A stretch of DNA of 27,930 nt from Bacillota bacterium (GTDB lineage Bacteria > Bacillota > Clostridia > Lachnospirales > Lachnospiraceae), in NCBI GenBank assembly GCA_023420935.1, contig JAEZUR010000049.1, positions 1-27,930 of the forward strand. The letters are read 5' to 3'. The notes under the pieces were generated by a model. It ran no database searches, was not told the DNA's origin, and worked only from the letters and a program-made list of their open reading frames with translations. Within the stretch, counting starts at the first letter, position 1. Every line of letters starts with the position of its first letter. Shown piece by piece: positions 23,894 through 27,930 of this stretch. A program made the translations under genes and the position numbers.

Positions 23894-24826
23894 TTATAGA
23901 AATAAAGTACCAGTCTTACCCTGTATACCAGCTTTTGCTTTATCAAGACTAGTGATAATAGCTTTACGGTTTGGCGCAGATGCTACAAAATTAGCCGCAG
24001 CTTCTACTTTTGGAAGCATAGATCCTGACGTGAATTGTCCATCCTCCATATAACGTTTGGCTTCATCCTGTGTCATAGTATCTAGGGCTTGTTCTGATGC
24101 AGTACCAAAGTTAAGAGCTACTTTTTCTACACCAGTTAATAATAATAAGGCATTAGCATCTAATTGGTCTGCTAATTTAGCACTGGTTAAATCTTTTTCG
24201 ATTACAGCACTTGCACCTTTTAATTTGGTTCCTTGCTGTAATACTGGGATTCCACCACCGCCACAAGCGATGACTACTTGGTTGGCATTGAGTAGAGCTT
24301 CGATGGCATCAATTTCATAAATCTCAATTGGTTTTGGAGACGCAATGATTCTGCGATAACCTTTATCACCATCTTTAACTACATAGTTACCTTTTTGTTC
24401 TTCCACTTTTGCTTCTTCTTCAGACATATAACGGCCTATCACTTTAGTTGGATGGGTAAATGCTTCATCAAAAGGATCAACACGAACTTGTGTGATAAGT
24501 GTTGTTACTGTTTTATAAATTCCACGGTCTAATAATTCGGTACGGATTGCATTTTGTAAATCATATCCGATATAACCTTGACTCATAGCGCTACAGATAG
24601 ACATAGGGGCTACGGTTTGTTCTTCTTCTAATCGGCTAAACTCCGTCATTGCAGTATGTATCATACCAACTTGAGGAGCATTGCTATGTGTGATAACTAC
24701 CTGGTATTTTTCCTCTACCAAGTCAGCAATGGCGATGGCTGCTTGCTTTACTGCTTTCTGTTGATCTGGAAATAGCTTTCCAAAAGCATTTCGGCCTAAT
24801 GCTACTACAATTCGTTTATTTTCCAT
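23894..24826 (-). CDS. carbamate kinase-like protein, variant
   Basis: A 310-residue amino-acid-kinase-fold protein of the carbamate kinase family, which in catabolism makes ATP from carbamoyl phosphate. Family features include SQGYIGYDLQNAI, DPFDEAFTHPTKVIGRYM, YRRIIASPKP, ACGGGGIPV, KDLTSAKLADQL and LTGVEKVALNFG; it looks closer to YqeA-type than ArcC-type enzymes. Two glycine-rich loops are altered: the usual ALGGNAL is ALGRNAF (R12) and THGNGPQVG is THSNAPQVG (S48, A50). No arcA, arcB or other carbamoyl-phosphate gene is nearby, so the substrate pathway is unclear. ATG at 24824-24826 has SD GAGG on the minus strand. It is convergent with the chemoreceptor gene, and its leader holds two small hairpins. 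Confidence 0.85.
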   Translation of the reverse strand: MENKRIVVALGRNAFGKLFPDQQKAVKQAAIAIADLVEEKYQVVITHSNAPQVGMIHTAMTEFSRLEEEQTVAPMSICSAMSQGYIGYDLQNAIRTELLDRGIYKTVTTLITQVRVDPFDEAFTHPTKVIGRYMSEEEAKVEEQKGNYVVKDGDKGYRRIIASPKPIEIYEIDAIEALLNANQVVIACGGGGIPVLQQGTKLKGASAVIEKDLTSAKLADQLDANALLLLTGVEKVALNFGTASEQALDTMTQDEAKRYMEDGQFTSGSMLPKVEAAANFVASAPNRKAIITSLDKAKAGIQGKTGTLFL

Positions 24827-24874
24827 ATAAAGACCTCACTTTTCATAAATTTCGATTCAATTAGGTAAAATAAT

Positions 24875-24919
24875 AGACGAAAGATGGAATCTTCGTCTGG
24901 GTAAGAATAAACTTCTTAC
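24875..24919 (-). promoter_or_regulatory. two adjacent hairpins in the carbamate kinase leader
   Basis: Read on the minus strand, GTAAGAA pairs with TTCTTAC (24901-24919) and, two bases later, AGACGAAGA pairs with TCTTTCGTCT (24875-24898, one bulge). They lie about 50-90 bases before the start codon. No T-tract follows, so a regulatory or stabilising RNA structure is possible, though promoter dyads are not excluded. Confidence 0.45.
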
Positions 24920-25023
24920 TATAAATATATACCATTATAAAAGTACATTCAATCATTATTTGAAGTTTTCTGAATATATGCGGGATATCATTAGAGAACA
25001 AAGGGATAGATTAAGTATTGTTT

Positions 25024-25221
25024 GTCAATTTGCACAGATTACGTGGGAGGTGAAGTGGTACACAATATAGTTCGATTCGCAACGCGCTCTCGCTTGGATG
25101 AAGTTCGTAGTGGTACGTAAGTTCCTAAAGTACAGGAACTAAGTACCAACGACTTCATAACAGTTGCTCATCAAACTATATTGTGTATCACTTCTTTGTA
25201 GGTTGTGTAGTGCAAATTGAC
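25024..25221. repeat. ~200-bp nested palindrome
   Basis: The outer arms are a perfect 12 bp (GTCAATTTGCAC at 25024-25035, GTGCAAATTGAC at 25210-25221). Inside, 25052-25076 (GAAGTGGTACACAATATAG then TTCGAT) pairs with 25169-25194 with two mismatches. Deeper, ATGAAGT and GGTACGTAAGTTCCT (from 25098) pair with AGGAACTAAGTACC and ACTTCAT (to 25158), closing on a seven-base loop. The left side has an extra CGCGCTCTCGCTT segment. The plan is like the palindrome after nifK, though arm sequences differ. It could be a MITE-like element or a long structured RNA; no transposase or target duplication was recognised. Confidence 0.75.
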
Positions 25222-25396
25222 TAATTTACGTTTTTCAAAGGGGGTTTGAGACTGTAAATAAAAATTGGAATGTTCAAGGGGGTTAGGATGTGATATATTT
25301 ACAAGTAATATGGTAAGATAGATGAGATGAGTGAAGGAAGATTTTTACTCAGCAAGTTTATGATTACACTTTGCTTATAACATGATATGTATTAAA

Positions 25397-25504
25397 AGCA
25401 GTATAGAAAGCAGTACAGAAATCAGATTAGAAATTAGAATAGAAATTAGAATGAAAACAGAAAAGAATGCAGTAAAGTAAGCAGAATAGTAAGCAGTATA
25501 GAAA
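25397..25504 (+). repeat. nine degenerate 12-nt tandem repeats
   Basis: The stretch divides without gaps into nine 12-base units, beginning AGCAGTATAGAA, AGCAGTACAGAA, ATCAGATTAGAA, ATTAGAATAGAA, ATTAGAATGAAA and ending GCAGTATAGAAA. The units drift but keep a G/A-rich pattern with a TAG or TAA-like core. It is not coding in any frame. It ends 11 bp before the ATG of the hydrolase gene, so the ribosome binding site GAAAGGA comes from the last unit. Confidence 0.7.
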
Positions 25505-25515
25505 GGATGATTTAA

Positions 25516-26061
25516 ATGAGAATAGTTGCGAAAGATACTTTGGGGTTAGTGGTTGATTTTCAGGAACGGTTAATGCCTGTCATTAATAAGAAGGAAGAGG
25601 TGATTGAGACTTCTGTAAAATTAATGAAGGGACTTCAGATACTGGAAGTGCCAGTGGTGGTGACGCAACAGTATACGAAAGGTCTTGGTATGACTGTTCC
25701 TGCGATTCAAGAAGTTTTGGATAGTCCATTCATTTATCAGGAAAAGATAAGTTTTAGTTGTGTTGGGGAATCTAATATTGTGGATGTAATGAAAGAGTAT
25801 AATAAGAGTAATGTTATTGTTTGTGGTGTGGAAGCACATATCTGTGTGTTGCAGACGGTGATTGATTTAATTGATCTGGGGTACCAAGTGATTGTGGTGG
25901 AGGATTGTATTAGTTCTAGAAAGGTAAATGATAAGGTTGTGGCCATAGAACGTATGAAAAAAGAAGGAGCCATAATTACTACTTATGAATCTATTTTGTT
26001 TGAATTAACGGAAAAAGCGGGAAGTGAAAAATTTAGAGAAATTTCTAGTTTAGTGAAGTAA
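25516..26061 (+). CDS. isochorismatase-family cysteine hydrolase
   Basis: A 181-residue hydrolase of the isochorismatase/nicotinamidase fold. The catalytic triad is visible as D14 (LVVDFQERL), K77 (YQEKISFSC) and C110 (GVEAHICVLQT), with the cis-peptide region GVEAH just before the nucleophile. The family cleaves amides or vinyl ethers; without a typical metal-site DxHxxxH motif, nicotinamidase activity is unlikely, and it resembles the YcaC-like group of unknown substrate. Start ATG 25516 follows GAAAGGATG with the SD AAAGGA nine to ten bases upstream. It is preceded by the 12-nt repeats and followed, after its own stop, by a new promoter, so it is probably transcribed alone. Confidence 0.87.
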   Translation: MRIVAKDTLGLVVDFQERLMPVINKKEEVIETSVKLMKGLQILEVPVVVTQQYTKGLGMTVPAIQEVLDSPFIYQEKISFSCVGESNIVDVMKEYNKSNVIVCGVEAHICVLQTVIDLIDLGYQVIVVEDCISSRKVNDKVVAIERMKKEGAIITTYESILFELTEKAGSEKFREISSLVK

Positions 26062-26069
26062 AGTGGTAG

Positions 26070-26098
26070 TTGACAAACTTTGTATTATTGTATACAAT
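26070..26098 (+). promoter_or_regulatory. sigma-A promoter of the Re-citrate synthase operon
   Basis: A perfect TTGACA (26070-26075), a 17-base spacer and TACAAT (26093-26098, five of six) make the best promoter in the window. It starts nine bases after the hydrolase stop and predicts a leader of about 25 bases before ATG 26130. Confidence 0.85.
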
Positions 26099-26129
26099 AG
26101 AACAAAACTATTCAAGGAGTGTATAGAAA

Positions 26130-27530
26130 ATGGAAAACAGAAAAGTATTTAAGAATCCACATACGAACTTATTACAATTAGAGGAGCATATTTATCCATT
26201 AGTGGATGTGAACCAACCGAATGTTTTTCGTAATTTATTCCCATATGATGAGGTACCAAAGATAGCATTTAATGAAAGAATTGTTCCTCATAATTTGCCT
26301 GAGAAAATATGGATTACAGATACCACTTTCCGTGATGGTCAACAATCTAGAACACCATATACTACAGATCAGATTGTAACTATGTTTGATTATTTACATA
26401 AATTAGGTGGACCAAATGGTATCATAAGACAAAGTGAGTTCTTCTTATATAGTAAAAAGGACAGAGATGCTGTTTATAAGTGTATGGAGCGTGGATACGA
26501 ATTTCCAGAAGTAACTTCTTGGATCCGTGCTAGTAAAAAAGATTTTGAATTAGTAAAAGAATTAGGAATGAAAGAAACCGGTATTTTAGTTAGTTGTTCT
26601 GATTATCATATCTTCTATAAAATGAAAATGACAAGAAAAGAAGCGATGAACCATTATTTAAGTGTGGTACGTGAATGTCTCGAAACTGGTGTGGCTGCAA
26701 GATGTCATTTAGAGGACATTACTCGTTCTGACATATATGGCTTTGTAATTCCTTTCTGCTTGGAATTAATGAATTTAAGTGAGTCCTATGGTATTCCAGT
26801 TAAGATTAGAGCTTGCGATACTATGGGTTATGGTGTTAATTTTGCTGGAGCTGTTATTCCTCGTTCGGTACAAGGAATCATCTATGGTCTTATGACTCAT
26901 GCAGGAGTGCCTTCTGAATGGTTAGAGTGGCATGGACATAATGATTTCTATAAAGCAGTAAGTAATTCTACAACCGCTTGGTTATATGGTTCTGCTGGTG
27001 TTAACTGTTCTCTATTTGGAATCGGTGAAAGAACAGGTAATACACCTTTAGAAGCAATGGTATTTGAATATGCTCAGTTAAAAGGTAGCTTAGACGGTAT
27101 GGATACAACAGTAATCACAGAATTAGCAGATTACTATCAATCAGAAATTGGTTATAAGATTCCATCAAGAACGCCATTTGTTGGTAAGAATTTTAATGTT
27201 ACGAGAGCTGGTATCCATGCAGACGGACTTCTTAAAAATGAAGAGATCTATAATATCTTTGATACTGAAAAATTCTTAAATCGTCCAGTACTTGTTGCAG
27301 TTTCTAACACGTCAGGACTTGCAGGAATTGCTCATTGGATGAATAGTTTCTATAAACTAAAAGGTGATGCTGCAATTGATAAGAATCACCCAGTGGTTGC
27401 AGTGGTAAAAGATTGGGTTGACGCTGAATATGAAGAAGGTCGCGTAACTGTTATTACAGATGAAGAATTAATTCAGATTATTGATAAAGCATGTGAAGAT
27501 TTATCAATTCCATCTTTTGAAAACCAGTAA
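26130..27530 (+). CDS. probable Re-citrate synthase (isopropylmalate/homocitrate synthase family)
   Basis: A 466-residue DRE-TIM metallolyase. The core motif is ITDTTFRDGQQSR (D64, R68, D69) and the metal-binding HGHND lies near residue 268; GIGERTGNTPLEA and AGIHADGLLKNEEIYN complete the family pattern. Such proteins are often annotated isopropylmalate synthase, but the N-terminal block VDVNQPNVFRNLFPYDEVP and LGGPNGIIRQSEFFLY closely resemble the Re-citrate synthase of Clostridium kluyveri, which replaces Si-citrate synthase in anaerobes and joins oxaloacetate with acetyl-CoA. There is no LeuA regulatory domain. The following isocitrate dehydrogenase gene fits citrate rather than leucine synthesis. 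ATG 26130 has SD AAGGAGTG. Function is inferred from similarity and context. Confidence 0.82.
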   Translation: MENRKVFKNPHTNLLQLEEHIYPLVDVNQPNVFRNLFPYDEVPKIAFNERIVPHNLPEKIWITDTTFRDGQQSRTPYTTDQIVTMFDYLHKLGGPNGIIRQSEFFLYSKKDRDAVYKCMERGYEFPEVTSWIRASKKDFELVKELGMKETGILVSCSDYHIFYKMKMTRKEAMNHYLSVVRECLETGVAARCHLEDITRSDIYGFVIPFCLELMNLSESYGIPVKIRACDTMGYGVNFAGAVIPRSVQGIIYGLMTHAGVPSEWLEWHGHNDFYKAVSNSTTAWLYGSAGVNCSLFGIGERTGNTPLEAMVFEYAQLKGSLDGMDTTVITELADYYQSEIGYKIPSRTPFVGKNFNVTRAGIHADGLLKNEEIYNIFDTEKFLNRPVLVAVSNTSGLAGIAHWMNSFYKLKGDAAIDKNHPVVAVVKDWVDAEYEEGRVTVITDEELIQIIDKACEDLSIPSFENQ

Positions 27531-27611
27531 TAGATTTTTCGGGAAATATGTGTTACACTATTAGATGGTGTTTTTCACAGAATATCAATTATGTCTAGGA
27601 GGATAAGGATA

Positions 27612-27930
27612 ATGTACAACGAGCAAATTGAAGCTGCTAAAGAGAAATTTGGTAAACTTTTAGAAAAGCAACTTTTAAGAGTGGATAATATGAAAAAGCA
27701 GGGAGATTTTGTGGATTATAAGTCTCTTGATAAAATAATTATTGGTGTATGTGGCGGAGACGGAATTGGTCCTGCAATTACTGGTCAAGCAGAACGAGTA
27801 TTAGCTTATTTATTAAAAGATCAGGTGGCAGCAGGCAAAATTGAATTTAGAGATATTGAAGGTTTAACAATCGAAAGAAGAGCTGCTGAAATGGCTGCGA
27901 TTCCTCAAGAAGTATTAAAAGAATTAAAAG
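27612..27930 (+). CDS. isocitrate/isopropylmalate dehydrogenase family protein, 5' part
   Basis: The first 106 codons of a dehydrogenase; the window ends before the stop. After a ~40-residue N-terminal extension it shows the family opening IIIGVCGGDGIGPAITGQA, then EFRDIEGLTIERRAAEMAAIP. This pattern fits NAD-dependent isocitrate dehydrogenases better than LeuB, and its place 81 bp after Re-citrate synthase supports the route citrate to 2-oxoglutarate. An aconitase gene is not between them. Start ATG 27612 has SD AGGAGG about nine bases upstream (27597-27602). A weak six-bp hairpin with Ts (27555-27575) in the gap may modulate read-through. The catalytic residues are beyond the window, so LeuB or another homologue is not excluded. 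Confidence 0.78.
   Translation, partial: MYNEQIEAAKEKFGKLLEKQLLRVDNMKKQGDFVDYKSLDKIIIGVCGGDGIGPAITGQAERVLAYLLKDQVAAGKIEFRDIEGLTIERRAAEMAAIPQEVLKELK

Larger units (their letters stand above)
24827..25515. other. 689-bp gene-free region
   Basis: No reading frame with a ribosome binding site was seen on either strand. It holds the carbamate kinase leader with two hairpins (24875-24919), a nested ~200-bp palindrome (25024-25221), an AT-rich stretch (25222-25396) with no clear motif, and nine 12-nt tandem units (25397-25504) running up to the ribosome binding site of the next gene. Confidence 0.75.

Noticed and set aside
25024..25221. Insertion sequence with transposase
   Set aside because: No open frame within the arms and no recognisable target duplication.
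25397..25504. CRISPR array
   Set aside because: Units are contiguous 12-mers with no spacers and no cas genes nearby.
27555..27575. Intrinsic terminator between Re-citrate synthase and the dehydrogenase
   Set aside because: Stem is only six base pairs with a wobble and a short T run; too weak to call as a separate terminator.

Overview
The window is AT-rich, uses strong AGGAGG-type ribosome binding sites and carries a clostridial-style nif operon together with sporulation genes (dpaA/dpaB). That points to a diazotrophic, spore-forming anaerobic Firmicute; the gene set and protein style resemble Lachnospiraceae such as Lachnoclostridium (Clostridium) phytofermentans, but the species is inference.

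Region 1 (1-11285, + strand) is a Mo-nitrogenase operon: 3' end of nifH, two PII-like regulators nifI1 and nifI2, nifD, nifK, nifE, a fused nifN-nifB, a thioredoxin-fold [2Fe-2S] ferredoxin, a homocitrate synthase split into nifV-omega and nifV-alpha, and an AnfO-like gene. Genes are tightly packed or overlapping except for a 229-bp gap between nifK and nifE that holds a large imperfect palindrome. Behind a terminator and a hairpin-rich leader come amtB and glnK (11692-13293), which take up ammonium and sense nitrogen status.

Region 2 (13388-18901) is housekeeping and sporulation: a beta-CASP metallo-beta-lactamase RNase-like protein, dipicolinate synthase dpaA-dpaB behind a possible sigma-K promoter, a small two-helix membrane protein (- strand) and glutamine-hydrolysing asparagine synthetase asnB (- strand, TTG start).

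Region 3 (19212-21758) is a metal-resistance operon: a CadC/SmtB-type ArsR repressor with its operator directly downstream of its promoter, a free-standing HMA metallochaperone-like protein and a Zn/Cd/Pb P1B-type ATPase. It is followed by a Cache-domain chemoreceptor (21950-23734) and a convergent, variant carbamate kinase (- strand, 23894-24826).

Region 4 (24827-27930) has a 689-bp gene-free stretch with a ~200-bp nested palindrome and nine degenerate 12-nt tandem repeats, then an isochorismatase-family hydrolase, a likely Re-citrate synthase behind an excellent sigma-A promoter, and the start of isocitrate dehydrogenase, cut by the window end. Re-citrate synthase plus isocitrate dehydrogenase would make 2-oxoglutarate, which is both the NifV substrate and the usual effector of PII proteins, so the two ends of the window may be metabolically linked (inference).

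No tRNA, rRNA, CRISPR array, transposase or phage gene was seen. The least explained features are the extended palindromes at 4249-4406 and 25024-25221, the paired hairpins before amtB, the internal ribosome binding site inside nifN-B, the 12-nt repeats before the hydrolase, and the AnfO-like gene in a Mo-type operon.
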